In this document: piece after piece, positions 11,403-22,769 of the stretch | How the letters are laid out: each line of letters opens with the position of its first letter | Position numbering within the stretch: the stretch's first letter is position 1 | Origin: Gambelia wislizenii | Taxonomy: Eukaryota; Chordata; Lepidosauria; Squamata; Crotaphytidae | Length of the DNA: 64,000 bases | NCBI GenBank assembly: GCA_030847615.1 | Contig: JAUMIR010000003.1 | Span: 33,044,501-33,108,500 of the forward strand | Reading direction: 5' to 3' | Program-made: the position numbers and the translations under genes | The notes under the pieces: generated by a model | The model's input: only the letters and a program-made list of their open reading frames with translations | Database searches by the model: none | Told to the model about the DNA's origin: nothing

Positions 11403-11639
11403 ATGAAGTACTGTGTCAGACTAAAATTAATAAAGAGTCTTATGGCACCTTACAGGATATTATTTGGCATACACTTTCAAATAATGCATGTTTAAATAAT
11501 ATATGTTTTCAGGATGGGTTGTGATGGGTTGTTAAAAGGCATAGACTCAATCCTGTACTCAGCTATGTGGGAGGAAATCCCTCTGAGCTCAAATCACCAC
11601 AACTTCATAGTCAGGCATAAAATGAGAAAGCACTTGTCT

Positions 11640-11790
11640 AAAACAGGGTTAGGGAACATATGGTCATCCAAATGTTATTGAACTATAGTTTCCATCATTC
11701 CTCACTTTTGGCTGAGCAGGCTATGATTAATGGGAGCTGCAGTCCAACAATATATTGTGAGCCATGCATTTCCCAGCCCTGGGCTAAAAG
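11640..11790. mobile_element. hAT-like foldback MITE, degraded
   Basis: It begins GGGTTAGGGAACATATGG. The middle has inverted halves (TGAACTATAGTTTCCATCA and GGGAGCTGCAGTCCAACA) and it ends near CCCAGCCCTG. Same family as 5395-5520. No duplication can be assigned. Confidence 0.6.
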
Positions 11791-12439
11791 TTGGCTTGAT
11801 GCTTATTTGTATATTATTAAAAGAAACTCTCATGTGTTGTGGTTGTGGTTGTTTTTTAACCCAATGACAAGGGAAAATGAAGCTCGGTAGATGTAGAAGT
11901 TAAATCTGAAGAAACTGAAGATGATGTAGAGAATGTATGCAGAAGGGATGTAATAAAGAAGTGCATAATAAACAAAGGGCTTGAATTAAATCATGCCCAT
12001 GCTACTGCAGTGAACACAGACAGACAGCAAGAGCAAAACTGCATTGATTGTTTCATGTTCCCTCTTCTTCCACCAGGGTATTTTGGAACAGAGAATGCTG
12101 GAAATTTATTCCCCCCTCCCTCCTCTCTCTGTGTGTCTGTGTGTACGTATGTTAAAATATACAGGTTTAGCAGACATTACAAGATATTCATTTAGGCAAT
12201 ACTAGTACAAACATTGGGCAGGATCCAGCAGTTGACTTCTCTTGCTGGAACAGCAAAATCCAGCAGAACCAGGGAACTGGTAGCCTTCCTTTGCTTTAAC
12301 CTCTCCAGACACCTTAGATCAGCTCACCTCTGGAGTCTCTTTCAGGATGAGATGGAGGGCTGCATCAGGGAGGGAACAAAAGTTCAGAGAGTTCTATCAG
12401 TGGAACTTTGTTTTTAGCTTAATATCAAGATACCCAAAC
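11791..12439. other. unassigned non-coding DNA
   Basis: This is unique-looking. A short GTGTGTCTGTGTGTACGTATG tract lies near 12128. No gene is supported. Confidence 0.4.
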
Positions 12440-12572
12440 CTACTTCTGCCACCTTGAAAACATTGATCTGTTTTGCTTTACATTGTTTTTGATTGATGAT
12501 GTAAGCCACCTTGTGTCCCATATTGGGTGGAAGGTGGGATATAAAATAAAGCCATAAAGAAAACCAAACTTT
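12440..12572 (+). mobile_element. L2-type LINE 3' UTR fragment
   Basis: It contains GTAAGCCACCTTGTGTCCC followed by GGTGGGATATAAAATAAAG. This is the conserved L2 3' terminal motif (GTAAGCCGCC...GCGGGATATAAAT type) in plus orientation. No coding part remains. Confidence 0.75.
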
Positions 12573-13465
12573 TTCCAGCTCTTTTCCTATCCACTTCCTA
12601 TAATGAAGGAAGCATGAGTATTACAGATCTTTGGAGCAAAGCGTATATTTTGTCATACGGAAGGAGAAACCCACTTTGAGCAATAGAACAGGCTGGCTAT
12701 TGTACTACAATTAAAATACTACCAACAGGCAAATTAAAGTTCCATCTTAAATACTGGAGACTACATGAACATTTTCTTGAAAGGGACCCATGATTTACTC
12801 CAGAGTTCTACTGACCAGGAGTGTTTTGTATTTTAAAGCTGCCATAGATTTTTATTAACTCTTATCCAAACAGGATAGAAGTACTTTTTTTTTTTCTAGC
12901 TTCCATAAGTGATGTTGCCAAGCTGGTTTGCCATGAACTATAAATGCCCAGTGGTTATTGCTTTTCCTCCCTTAATTTCTTTTCATCACAGAATGTCCAT
13001 TGTCCAGAGCAATGCCTTGATTCTGCCCAGATCTTGTAAACAAGTCCCTCTGTGTGTTTTTGAAACAACACTTGCTATCTTTTACATGGAAATCCTATGC
13101 ATCCTCAGAATTAATTCCCACTGAATTCAGCAGGGCTTACTCCCAGGTAAATGTGTGAGGGTGAAGTCCATTGCTCAAAAAATCCCTTTCCATTGACTTT
13201 TTTTCTATTCAGCAGTTTGTGCCAGTGGTTAAGTCTGTAGTGTTGTGCTTTCTGAGTGAAGAAACAGATTGTGACCCTAAATGCTCTTCTGTTGTCAGAT
13301 GAATGTTTATTACTATATTTGAGCCAGTTCAGAGACGTGTGTTTTGAAAGCCTCTTGCTGGCTTTGGTATGCAGCCACCATCATTGACTGTTCAAATATC
13401 AGAGGCTTCAGCTTCACTTGAATCTACTATAGTCTCTCCATTAAACGTTCAGAAATAGGATTCCT
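12573..13465. other. mostly unassigned DNA with a short interspersed repeat
   Basis: At 13085-13165 the text ATCCTATGCATCCTCAGAAT, then GGGCTTACTCCCAGGTAAAT, matches the short repeat at 29915-30005. Such 80-bp units are old and of unclear type. The rest looks unique. Confidence 0.45.
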
Positions 13466-13469
13466 TGTG

Positions 13470-13585
13470 GTAGAACAGGGGTGGGAATGTCCCAGCAGCC
13501 CTGGCTGACATAGCCAAAGGAATTCTGGGAGCTGCAGTCCAACAACATCTTCAGGGCCACAGGATACCTGACTCTGTGCTAGAGA
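13470..13585. mobile_element. hAT-like MITE fragment
   Basis: It contains ACAGGGGTGGGAATGTCC near the start and GGGAGCTGCAGTCCAACAAC, then ATCTTCAGGGCCAC, near the end. These are the two ends of the family at 5395-5520. Confidence 0.6.
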
Positions 13586-13589
13586 ATGA

Positions 13590-14430
13590 TTGCTGATCTG
13601 AGGTGGCTTTAGCGAGATGCTGAAAATGCCACGTGGAAGAAGGATGCTTTGAGGGACCGCAGTGACCAAAAATCCCAGCAGAAGTGGGAGTAGAGCTTAT
13701 GACTTTCTGAATAGCTGATATACAAGCTTGTCCATGGAGAATTTTACAGTGATTTTAGCCTAAGAAAAGCTCTATGGGCATCCCTGGAGTTTTCTGACAG
13801 AATGGTCCTGTGCTTTCCACTGTAAATAATTGGATTCTAGTTTATTTTTATATAAATCCTGTAGTGCATCATTGGCAAAGAGAACATAACAGGTGCACAA
13901 AGAATTTGACTGTTTCTGAGCAGGCAAATTATACAGTCTCTTGACCTGATTTCTTAAAATAAAATTTTGCATACAGCTCCAAAAGCATATGTCATTAATA
14001 AGCCTGACAATTTGAATTTAATCAGAATCTTCCATTGTACAGTAAATGTAATACACAGCAAGAAATGGCATCTGGCTCTAAATATCCATTTATTCTCCTT
14101 TCCCTCTATTTAGAGCACATTAGGGTTGCACATTTATTATGGAGCAATTCAGATTAACTTTATGGGGCATCTGAAACAACAAGCACACTTTTTTTCTCTA
14201 CAATTTGTGCATTATATATTTGTCAGTCTCATGCTTTAAGCCTTAAAAGTTTGTGGACTACATGGAAATAGAATTGGTTTCAAAGCTCCAATTGTCCTCT
14301 AAACTATTGTTTATTTCTTACCCCTTTGACACTGTGTAGCATAGCAATTGTCTTTGGTGAACACTTAATGTGTGTTTATCCAGAAAATTTCACATGCTAA
14401 TGTCAGATCACTGAATTCGAACATATCTTT
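13590..14430. other. repeat-free AT-rich block, candidate conserved non-coding DNA
   Basis: No repeat similarity, low-complexity tract or coding signal is seen. The stretch around 13985-14330 has homeobox-type cores (TTAATAAG, ATTTATTA) and a balanced composition that looks like developmental conserved non-coding sequence. This is judged by eye only. Alignment to other reptiles and chicken would decide. Confidence 0.3.
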
Positions 14431-14639
14431 CTGTCTTTTTCTCTCTCTCTCACTCACGCACACATTTTTCTCTCAGTAATCTTGCTTTCTTGCTACTTAC
14501 AATGTTGCCCTATATATTTTTGCTATCCCTTGGAAGGACATCTGGGATTCATGAGGGTGAAGTACTGGTATTTTTGGAAAGTCGGACATCTCTTTTTCAG
14601 TTTTCCATTAGGTGACATTGAGATACACATTCAGGAAAC

Positions 14640-14810
14640 ATATTCAGGGGTAGCCGTGTTGCCCATGCAGCAAAGTACAACAACATCCAAAATCCACAAT
14701 GTAGCGATATTTTTACTCAGCCACTTTTACTCAGCTGCTTGCAAAGCATAAAATACATAATGCGAGCTTTCAAAGCTTCACTGGCTTCTTCATCAGGAAA
14801 AGCTGTTAAA
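14640..14810. mobile_element. foldback MITE fragment, AGACTAAC family
   Basis: It contains GGGGTAGCCGTGTTGCCC near the start and GAGCTTTCAAAGC..CTTCTTCATCAGG near the end, the family ends and core also present at 62165-62385. The copy is degraded. Confidence 0.55.
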
Positions 14811-14937
14811 AATCATACTGGGGCAGGGAGGGGAGTTGATGATATTAGAGACAAATTCTGTCTCAGATGTTATACTGTTGTCAGTAAAGAAAGTATCAAG
14901 GGATTTCAGTGCAGGCAGAGGCTACTCCCCTTCTTGG

Positions 14938-15020
14938 CTATGTGAGGATCAGCGTGCTTGCAGAAAGCGCGGGATGAGTCCTTCCTGAATCTTCATTTGC
15001 GAAGAAAAGCCAGAGAGAGG
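14938..15020 (+). mobile_element. LINE 3' end with C2HC-finger tail, short copy
   Basis: The segment CAGCGTGCTTGCAGAAAGCG continues to the hairpin CTTCATTTGCGAAG and then AAAAGCCAGAGAGAGGGGGG. It matches the last 80 bp of 62543-62871 and of 40056-40430 (minus). It carries the end of the finger (the HQR.CRK part, partly lost), the stop, the short hairpin UTR and a GA tail. Confidence 0.85.
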
Positions 15021-15024
15021 GGGG

Positions 15025-15554
15025 GATTAGGGACAAAGGGCAATAAATGACAGGTAGTAAAATTTCAACTCCATTAGCAACAGCAAAGTAAATTCCCTTG
15101 AGGTCCAGCTATCCCTGTTCTGTGCAAAATTAACTGTTCCTTTCTTAGGCAGAAAACAGTGTTAATATCTGAAAAATGTTTAGGCACTGTATAGGTAAAA
15201 TTTGTCAATGGTAGTCCACTGGAAGAGTTTTACCTTTGTGGGAAGTAGAAAAACCTCAAAGAGTTAAGTCCCAGTCATTTGTCTACCTCTTGCTTTGAGA
15301 GGAAAAGTCACTAATAAACAAATGTTAGTTCATATTGGAAGAGGCAAATCTCCAGTGGGATTTCTGAAGCTTCAAAGGGAAATAGCTGAAAGCTGGGGCT
15401 TTGGAATGTGTGTATGTGAATGAACTAAGAGGTTGGTATAATTTGAGCTGCTTAATACTATCCCTCCATCTAAAAGTAAAGAGGGCAAATGTTCCTTCCT
15501 TTCTTACTCACTGCTGTCCATTAATGTCCTTTTAGTACTTGCCTTTCACATTAT
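15025..15554. other. unassigned non-coding DNA
   Basis: No repeat or gene is recognised. Confidence 0.4.
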
Positions 15555-15690
15555 ATAATGATAGCACTTTGATACCACTTTAACTGCCATGGCTGCATCC
15601 TACAAGATCCTGGGATTTGTAGTTTAGGGAGGAATCATAGCTTTCTGGCAGAGAATTTGAAATAACTCATAAAACTACAAATCCCAGGAC
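15555..15690. mobile_element. palindromic MITE, TGGGATTTGTAGTTT family
   Basis: The inverted pair CCTGGGATTTGTAGTTT (15609-15625) and AAACTACAAATCCCAGG (15673-15689) is perfect over 17 bp. It is preceded by ACTTTGATACCACTTTAACTG. Relatives are at 33448-33654 and 51085-51235. A DNA-transposon MITE is inferred. Confidence 0.8.
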
Positions 15691-15845
15691 GAAAGAAAGA
15701 AGTTGGTAGCATAAGCTTTTGTAGACTTGTGTCTACAGTACTTCCTCAGCTGCATGGATATGAAGAACTAGACAAGTTTATGAAAGCTTATGCTACCAGC
15801 TTCTTCCTTTCTCTTAATTAGTCTTAAAGTACTACAAGATTCCTT
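15691..15845. mobile_element. foldback MITE, GGTAGCATAAGCTTT family
   Basis: The left arm AAGTTGGTAGCATAAGCTTT and the right arm AAAGCTTATGCTACCAGCTT are inverted, about 70 bp apart. The right side continues to TTAGTCTTAAAGTACTACAAG. It directly abuts the MITE at 15555-15690. Confidence 0.75.
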
Positions 15846-15900
15846 TGCATACTAATGCAAATTAACATGGCTATGTCTTTGAATTCTACCACCATATAAA

Positions 15901-16502
15901 GGCCCCGTCTACACAATTTAAATAATACGTACGGTGTGTGGAAATTCGCTCTTCGGTACACACGGCCGTTTGGATTCACACACATCCAGAGGAAGCGGGG
16001 CTCGGTTTTCCACCCTGAAATACGCACATGCGGTGTTTGGGAGGGAAAGCGGATTGCGATGAAAAATCTGTTCGCCATTCGGATGGCTGACGGTCTGTAC
16101 GCTCCGTTCGCACACATATGAACAGGCAGTGTAATATGATTGGCTGGCCAAGTAGAGGGCGGCGGGCTAGCATGGAGGGGAATTGAGAGCAGCCGCCATG
16201 TTGGTTTCCTGGCTAGCGAGAGTCCGGTAAGTCTGTGAAATATATATATATATATATATATATAATATTGTAAATAGGGAAAACCAACTTTCCGCAAAGC
16301 AGGAACCTTAAAAAAAAAAAAGTGTGGCAGGAGATTTAAAACCACCGCTTGGCTTGCTCGCTCCAGCCAGCTTGGGGAAGAGGGGTCATACGGAGTTTAG
16401 GGGGGTAAAAAATTGTGTAGGCGGATCGTATGCATACGAACAATGGCCTGTTCGTATTTTTTACCCCCCAAACGGATTTTTTATAATCGTATAGACGCAC
16501 CC
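15901..16502 (-). mobile_element. Harbinger-like non-autonomous element, copy 1
   Basis: Ends: GGCCCCGTCTACAC at the left; GTATAGACGCACC at the right, whose complement is GGTGCGTCTATAC. Inside, in minus orientation, lie GCCGCCATGTTGG (16192, a YY1-like site inverted) and ATTGGCTGG (16139, CCAAT inverted). The segment 16105-16145 is the reverse complement of 18193-18235 in copy 2. A (TA)n run sits at 16236-16264. CpG count is high. The frame 15824-16345 falls inside and is not a gene. No target duplication is clear here. Confidence 0.72.
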
Positions 16503-17925
16503 AAAGTGTGTGTATGCACACAGACCATTTTTTAAAAATTTTTAATATTCGAAAACAAAGAAGAAAGTATGTCAGGTCCTGAGAAATGTTTTCATATGAC
16601 ATTGATACCATCCAGAATGAAGGAAAAAAAACCTTATTAGTATTTAAATAGGATAAGACAGAACTCAACTGATCTTGATGTATGTGACAGTGCGTCAGCA
16701 TAGTTTTTGTTCCTGATGTGAGGAAGGAACTGGAAGATTACTTAAAGATTCCTTTTCATCCATGCCCAATATATGATATTTCCGTATGGTCCATGGTCTC
16801 TGGTCAAATCTTTAGCCTTTCAGTTCTGGCTGGGAAATATTGAACTCCGAGTCAAGTAAGGCAAACAGCAAATTTCCTTTGGATGTTCCAGATCTCAGTG
16901 CTGATTACTTTTCCAGACTTCTTTTTTGCTGAGAAGAAGCTTTGTGGAACCCCATAAAGACAACTTAAACAACATCTAGAAACAACTTTGCATAGTTAGT
17001 CCTTTGCCTGCCCTTACACACCAGAAAACAACAACAAAGTAAAATATAACCAAGTAGTTTGGAATTCCTTTTAAATTAAAAGGACATGCCAATACTGCAG
17101 ACTAATCACCTACTTGGTATACAACTGGGCTTCTGTAAGTCAAGTTATGGAAATTTGTTTTCATTGTTCTAATAGTGGTAGATTTATTTAGCTTCTCCTG
17201 TCTGAAGTTAGAAGGAAAACATTTCATTACAATTCTTAACAACCAATGCATTCTATCTAGCATCCCATTTCATTACAATAGAGAATCTTGAGCCTAATTC
17301 TACTGCCTAAAGATATTTTGCCCAGCCTGGAAGAGTTTTTGCATATGTTAATTCATAATTTCCTATTTGAACATAGAAGACTGAAATCAATAGGTGACCT
17401 TGGAACACAGGACTGTTAAAATAATTACTTAAACAGGGGTTGTTTTCTTCTCCTTCACAATAACATTTAGTGTATATTAGAAAGGTACTCTTTTTTAAAA
17501 AAAGTTGTAGCACATAAGGATGAAACCAAGGATCAGCCATTACATGAAACCACTTATCCCACAGTCTCTTCTATATTTCCACCTCCAAGGAATCTTATTT
17601 AATGAATATTTCATTACTTGTAAAGTAATGCAGGATAGTCCTTTTATTTTAGATATATCCTTCAAAACAAGAGGGACCAGTGCAACAAAAAGTTATGAGA
17701 TCTGCCATGGGATCTATTATTACACCGGTTTTCACAGGCTTGTTGGAAGAAAGTGGGAAAATCTCCAATCTGTCATCTAGAGGTCACTGAAGAAAAGGTA
17801 GTAGAAGAATGTTATTTATATATTTATTTAATTCTTTAAAAGAAATCCCAACCAGTCCTCCAAGCAGCTCAGGGCAATGTACACGGATCCCTGCTTTTAT
17901 CTTCATAACAGCCTTCTCTATGGAG
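16503..17925. other. unassigned non-coding DNA
   Basis: This is unique-looking DNA with no confident exon. 17815-17920 resembles the tail of an old SINE or LINE (CTCAGGGCAATGTACACGG). No further structure is seen. Confidence 0.4.
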
Positions 17926-17929
17926 GCTG

Positions 17930-18441
17930 GAGCTGCCTGTTCGAGCTTCTTGTCCCACGGCAGTCTCTGGTTCCTCTGCCGCTGAGCTTTGCAGGGGGCT
18001 TTGACTTTGAGGCACTGACTTTGGGTGAGTGCCTCGCAGATCTGCCCGGCCTAGAACTCTTTTCCCAGCCTTTAGAGTTTAGGCTCTTTGCTGCTGTGCT
18101 CCCCTGAGCCCCAGCTTCTGCTGCTTCTTGCTTACAAAACATGGCGGCTGCAGCCGATCTCCCTCCATGATAGTCCCACCCCCTCTATTCGGCCAGCCAA
18201 TCAGATTGCACTCCTGTTCATATGTGTGCGAACAGGAGTGTACAAACAGCCAATCATTCGTAAGCCACACAGATTTATCCCTGCGATCTGGAGGAAGACC
18301 CGAACCCGCCGGACACAAACTTTGAAGTGAGTTTTGCCACCGCCCCCCTCTGAATGACGTGTATTTATTCGAATGGTGGTCTGTACAGATCACCGATCTT
18401 TCGAATAAATGTGTGTTGTTTTTCACCATGTAGACAAGGCC
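17930..18441 (+). mobile_element. Harbinger-like non-autonomous element, copy 2
   Basis: The right end ATGTAGACAAGGCC (complement GGCCTTGTCTACAT) matches the family end. The left end is uncertain, and 17930-18120 may be extra GC-rich sequence. The core holds AAAACATGGCGGCTGC (18137-18152, a perfect YY1-type ATGGCGGC), CCAGCCAATCAG (18193-18204) and a second CCAAT at 18250. A CpG-rich 18230-18345 segment follows. The overlapping short frames are not genes. Confidence 0.72.
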
Positions 18442-18527
18442 ATAGAATCATAGAATGTAGCCTTTCCAATCCTGGTATGAATCAGTATGCTGCACTCTCT
18501 CTTTAGCAGTATTTAAGGCTGCAGTCA

Positions 18528-18690
18528 TGAGAGCCAGCATGGTGCAGTGGTTTGAGCATTGGAATATGGCACTGGAGACCAGGCTTCAAGTTCCTGCTTT
18601 CTCATCGCAATCTACTGGATGACCTTGGGCAAGTCACACTCTCCCAGCCTCAGAGGAAGGCAAAGGCGACCCCCCTCTGAAAGTATTTAC
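18528..18690 (+). mobile_element. tRNA-derived SINE, family C (BovB-tail type), 3' truncated
   Basis: The head is GGTGCAGTGGTTTGAGCATT (A box), with a diverged B box near CTTCAAGTTCC. Then come CCTTGGGCAAGTCACAC and CTCAGAGGAAGGCAAAGGC. It stops before the BovB-like tail seen at 34401-34591. Confidence 0.85.
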
Positions 18691-18734
18691 AAATAAAGAA
18701 ATTTTAATAAGGAGTAAAAATTGCCGTTTGATCA

Positions 18735-19069
18735 ACTTAGTGGACCCTTGCTTAGCCGAAAATCCAACATGGCAGCTGCAGCTGCTTTCCCTCTTTACTA
18801 GCCCCGCCCCCCTGTGCTCATCCAGCTAATCAGATTGCACTGCCTGCTTGTATTTATGCAAATGTGAGTGTTCAAATGGTCGCACATTCGGAAGTCATAA
18901 GGAGCTTTTCAGAAAATCCATACAAAGCCCTGGACATGGCACACAGGGACTTTACGATGGATTTGGCTGCCCCCCTTCCGAATGACACCTATTTATGCGA
19001 ACGGCTGTTTAAACAGATCACCGATCTTTTGCATCTTGTTCATATTATTTTGACCATATAGACAAAACC
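18735..19069 (+). mobile_element. Harbinger-like non-autonomous element, copy 3
   Basis: It is collinear with copy 2 from AACATGGCAGCTGC (18767; the YY1-like site has lost its CpG) through CCAGCTAATCAGATTGCAC (18822; CCAAT mutated to CTAAT) to the end CATATAGACAAAACC. It is more decayed than copy 2, including CpG loss. Confidence 0.75.
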
Positions 19070-19094
19070 TACGTTAGTGAAAAAAATTAATATG

Positions 19095-19170
19095 GTGGGC
19101 TAGGGACATTTGAAAGCCTTGGAGAGCCATATGAGGTCCACGGGCTCCACTTGACCAGCCCTGGTTTAAG
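19095..19170. mobile_element. hAT-like end fragment
   Basis: GGAGAGCCATATGAGGTCC, then GGCTCCACTTGACCAGCCCTG, resembles the right end of the element at 60591-60966 (GGCCACATGAGGCCCATGGG...CCCCTG). Confidence 0.5.
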
Positions 19171-19174
19171 TAAT

Positions 19175-20845
19175 AATGATCCTAATAGAAACAAATACAG
19201 GGCTGACAGGATTTTTTTAAAACACCTGTTTATGGCCTCTGGTTTAGTAGAATAAAATTTTTAAAAACTACAGTGTTTATGCTTTTTCTCTCATCTTTGT
19301 TCTTTTATTTCCTGAAAACTCAGTCATTTTCTGTTATTGTCTGTGATTTATAGCATATGTCCAGGCAATTTCAACCTAATACAAATTGTTATAAAAGCAA
19401 CGAGTTTCTGCCAGTAAAACCTTTGTGTTACGGTTTCCACTGTCAGTGAGCATAAGAAACATTGTTGGTTGTTGTTGTTTTTAATCACCATTTCTGACAG
19501 CAACTCTTTAGTAAATTTGATTTTTCAGCTTCAAAAAAATCCCCTGTTCTCTGTTGTCAGATCATGCTGCTTTATAGAAGTAGTCTCTGCGGACTACAAT
19601 GTACTGTATAGTGAAATCAGAAATTCAGAAGCAAGAAGTTGATTAAAATTTCCCAAGCTTTCCTTCTCATGCATTTGGTACAACATTTTGCAGGGCATGT
19701 TAAATGGAAAATTAAATTAAACGTTGCTTTAAAAAACTAATTTTGAAAGAGGTGGAAAAAACTCTTCTTGAATTGAATTTGTTGTGTCATGCTCATTTGT
19801 TCTTCGTTAATATGATTTTGATCCATTCTCTCTCTGGATTCTTGCTTTGTTTTCATTTTAATGTGTTCTTAAGCTCTGTAGATCAAACTCATGCAAGCTC
19901 AGTATTTACTTGGTCAGATGTCATGTCTGTTAATTTTGCAGTAGGATAGGCAGATTTAAAATGCTCAAGACTTGAATGAAAGGGCCAAGCGAGCAAATTA
20001 ATCTAGGCTGGCTGTGCTTCAGTTATCACGTAGGTTGGAAGATGTACTCACAAAGCAGTAGTTTGTGAGTGCGTGCATGTGTGTAAGCAAATATGAATGC
20101 TTATAGAATGGGTTTCCATCTTTACAAAGTGCCAGGCTATTGCTTCCAAAAGTCTAGTTTAATATCACTTTCCAGCACACTTAACCACCAAAGAATCAAT
20201 TGTCCAAAAAAATTGGTTCCCCCCAAATGGGTTAATCTCTGCTATAAAGGAATCAATAAGCTCTTAAGTTTCTGTTGTGCCCTAATGTGTTATCAGGACA
20301 CAGAATAATACGAGAAATCCATGGATTTGCCTGCATGGAAAGCCACTTGGAAAGTTAATGATGCTCTTAGCAGTATTAACTACTGATCCATGATCTTCAG
20401 ACTCATTGCAAATGGGCAGGATGGATTAATCATTGCCCCCGAGTGGTGAAAAGTCCACGAGGTTGAGCTGAAGGTTTTACTTTCTGTTGAATGAGAGAGC
20501 ATAGGGTTTTCTGTTTATATATAGAAGTGTGTTATTTATTTAAGTATTCAGACAGAGCATATAGGGTGCTTCAGCTGTCTACAGAGCTGCTGTTTCTATG
20601 CCAGAGAGTGGCAGTACGGATCTTCAACACACAAAGTGACTTATCTTGGTGCATGTTTGTAATACCACCCAGGATAGCTTATACTCTGTTATCATCTTTT
20701 CATTGAATAGCAAGTACTTTTCTATAGTGTTGTCTTCTACTTTGTTCTATCTCTGTGTTGTTGTTGTTTTTCCTCAGAGCTAATATCTCCTTTAAATTCT
20801 TGCTTTTCTCCTGGTCCCAAGGATGCATATTTTTGGATGTTTTGC
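19175..20845. other. repeat-poor unique block
   Basis: About 1.7 kb is without a recognisable repeat. It includes T-rich and AT-rich stretches near 19260-19560. Several short frames lack motifs. A conserved non-coding element is possible, but nothing specific is visible. Confidence 0.35.
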
Positions 20846-20849
20846 TGTA

Positions 20850-21140
20850 TTATTTCATTACTTTATTTAAGACAACTTCTGTACATACCATTATTCATTT
20901 TACAAATCCCAAAGTGGTTTATAAGAAAAATATAATACAACAAAACCAATTATTTAGTATAGTAAAACAATGAAATAATTTTAAATGTTCATGCAAAATG
21001 GGAATAGCTGGCAATCAGAAAAATATTCTGGGCAAGCAAACCTGTCTTAGTTGGTGGCAGAAAAACCCCACACTGAGAGCCTGCCTCATCTCAAGGGAGA
21101 AATTGTTCAACATGGCAGGCACCACAATGAAAAATACATA
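20850..21140 (-). mobile_element. L2-like LINE 3' part, degraded
   Basis: On the plus strand the region runs from CCAAAGTGGTTTATAAGAAA (complement of the L2 CTTATAAACCACTTTGG-type end) into GAGAGCCTGCCTCATCTC. The arrangement is like that of other L2-type 3' ends in the window. Confidence 0.5.
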
Positions 21141-21144
21141 TTTC

Positions 21145-21544
21145 TCTTCTAGTATAAATGCCTGTTTCATGTCACTTTTAAGAGATGAACTGCATGTTAC
21201 ATGGAAAGTACACAGTCAGATATCTCAGGTTTTTTTTTTTCTTTATACTTAAAAGCAGCTGTGGTAAGCAGAGTCTGAATTAGGCTGGAGTCAGATTTTA
21301 ACCCTTTTCCCCAGCTCAATTTTTCTTATTTAAATTAACCCTCCTTCCTTTCAGGGGAGGGAGAGGCTCTCTACCAGTAGCTTCATTATATATCAAACTT
21401 CATTGATCTACTTAAATCCACTTCCTCAAGGTTTCGAATTGGTTTTATGAATTGGCCCTTTGTAGTAGATTTCCTGTTTTTTTCCAGGGTTTCCTTTTTA
21501 TCGTTTGCCTTAGAATTCCCAGTCATGGGAATTTTGTAAGGATT
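21145..21544. other. unassigned non-coding DNA
   Basis: No gene is recognised. A pyrimidine-rich tract lies near 21230. Confidence 0.4.
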
Positions 21545-21625
21545 TGCTAGCAATGACAATAATGCTTGGTAAGGTAGAAGGCAGTAGGAAAAGAGGAAGA
21601 CTGCATTACAGATGAATAGACTCAA
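21545..21625 (+). mobile_element. BovB-like LINE fragment
   Basis: AATGCTTGGTAAGGTAGAAG, then GCAGTAGGAAAAGAGGAAGA, encodes the RTE MLGKVEGSRKRGR motif. The fragment breaks off at 21625, where CR1 sequence starts. Confidence 0.8.
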
Positions 21626-21629
21626 TCAA

Positions 21630-21725
21630 GGAGGTTGTTTGGCCATCTGTCAGGAGTGCTTTGATTGTGCTACATGGCAGGGGATTGGACTGGATGGCCC
21701 TTGTTGTCTCTTCCAATTCTGAAGT
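21630..21725 (+). mobile_element. CR1 LINE 3' end fragment
   Basis: GGCCATCTGTCAGGAGTGCT, then GGACTGGATGGCCCTTGTTG, is the CR1 3' terminal segment in plus orientation. It is inserted into, or abutting, the BovB-like fragment. Confidence 0.85.
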
Positions 21726-21969
21726 ATATTTGAGATTATTACTTCTGATAGTCACTCTACATGTGCATAGATATCATAAGGCAGCCAGGTGGGAGCACAA
21801 GGACATTGTAAATAGAATTTGCAGGTGTACCCATAACCCATCCACTCTTGAAACCTGACTCAGGGGAACGTCTGCATTCTGTGCATTCTGATACCTGATA
21901 AATCTTTTGATTTCTGATAAATATATTCATGATTGTAAAAGAATCCTATTGTAGCTTGTGTGATGTTGT

Positions 21970-22195
21970 TGTGGTGATGTTCCTTCAAGTCATTTTTGAC
22001 TTACAGTGACCCTAAGGTGGACCTATCATGGGGGTTTCTTGGCAAGATTTGTTTAGAGGGGGTTTGACATTGTCTTTCTCTGAGGCAGAGAGAATATGAC
22101 TTGCCCAAGGTCAACTGTTGGGTTTCCATGACCATGTTGGGATTTGAACCCAGGTTTTCCAGATTCATAGTCCAACACTCAAGCCATGCTGGCTT
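21970..22195 (-). mobile_element. tRNA-derived SINE, family C
   Basis: On the minus strand the head is at the high coordinates (GGCTTGAGTGTTGGACTATG, B box GGGTTCAAATCCC). Then comes CCTTGGGCAAGTCATATTC, and the BovB-like tail TAAGTCAAAAATGACTTGAAG lies at the low end. Near full length. Confidence 0.88.
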
Positions 22196-22317
22196 TTCTT
22201 GGTACCCTTATCCTAGCATATAAATGTTTAATGTACTTTTAGTAGGCTAATGTTAGGGAGCTAATGGTTTATATACTACATACACTATATAGTTTAGTTT
22301 ATTAAAGATTTGATTAG

Positions 22318-22436
22318 ATCAGGATGGGCAGTTGTGTCTCTCCAAATGTTTTTCATGCTTAGATCTCATCAGCTCTGGATGGCATGACAGTGGTGTTGGA
22401 TTATGGGAGTTGTAGATGAAAAGCATCTGTGGCGCC
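22318..22436. mobile_element. hAT-like foldback MITE, degraded
   Basis: It starts ATCAGGATGGGCAGTTGTG. Inverted halves CTCCAAATG and GGGAGTTGTAGATGAAAAGC lie around GGATGGCATGACAG. It belongs to the family at 5395-5520. Confidence 0.55.
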
Positions 22437-22551
22437 ATAGTTGCCAATTCGTGGATTAGATTATGCTAGGAACCAACAGATTTTTTTAAAAATTGTGATA
22501 AAAAAGCAAAAAATAAACAACAACAACCAAAAAACTGGGAATTGCAGTTTA

Positions 22552-22764
22552 CAGTGGGCCCTTGATATCTGCTACAGTTTGGTTCCAGGAATCCCCGTGG
22601 ATACCAACATCTGTGGATGCTCAAGTCCAATTTTATACAATGCCATATTAAAATGGTGCTCCTTATATAAAATGACAAAATAATGGTTTGCTTTTTGGAA
22701 TATTTTTTAGGGAAATATTTTCAAGCCGTGGATGGTGGAATCTGTAGATACAGAGGGCTGACTG
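22552..22764. mobile_element. Tigger/pogo-like MITE, 213 bp
   Basis: Terminal inverted repeats CAGTGGGCCCTTGATATCTGC and, as complement of the right end, CAGTCAGCCCTCTGTATCTAC. It is flanked by TA on both sides (22550 and 22765), the target of Tc1/mariner/pogo elements. The inner CCGTGGAT...GTGGATG text is typical of Tigger-derived MITEs. Confidence 0.85.
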
Positions 22765-22769
22765 TATTC

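Noticed and set aside
15824..16345. 173-codon minus-strand open frame
   Set aside because: It covers Harbinger-like MITE sequence including the (TA)n run, which gives an Ile/Tyr stretch; not a gene.
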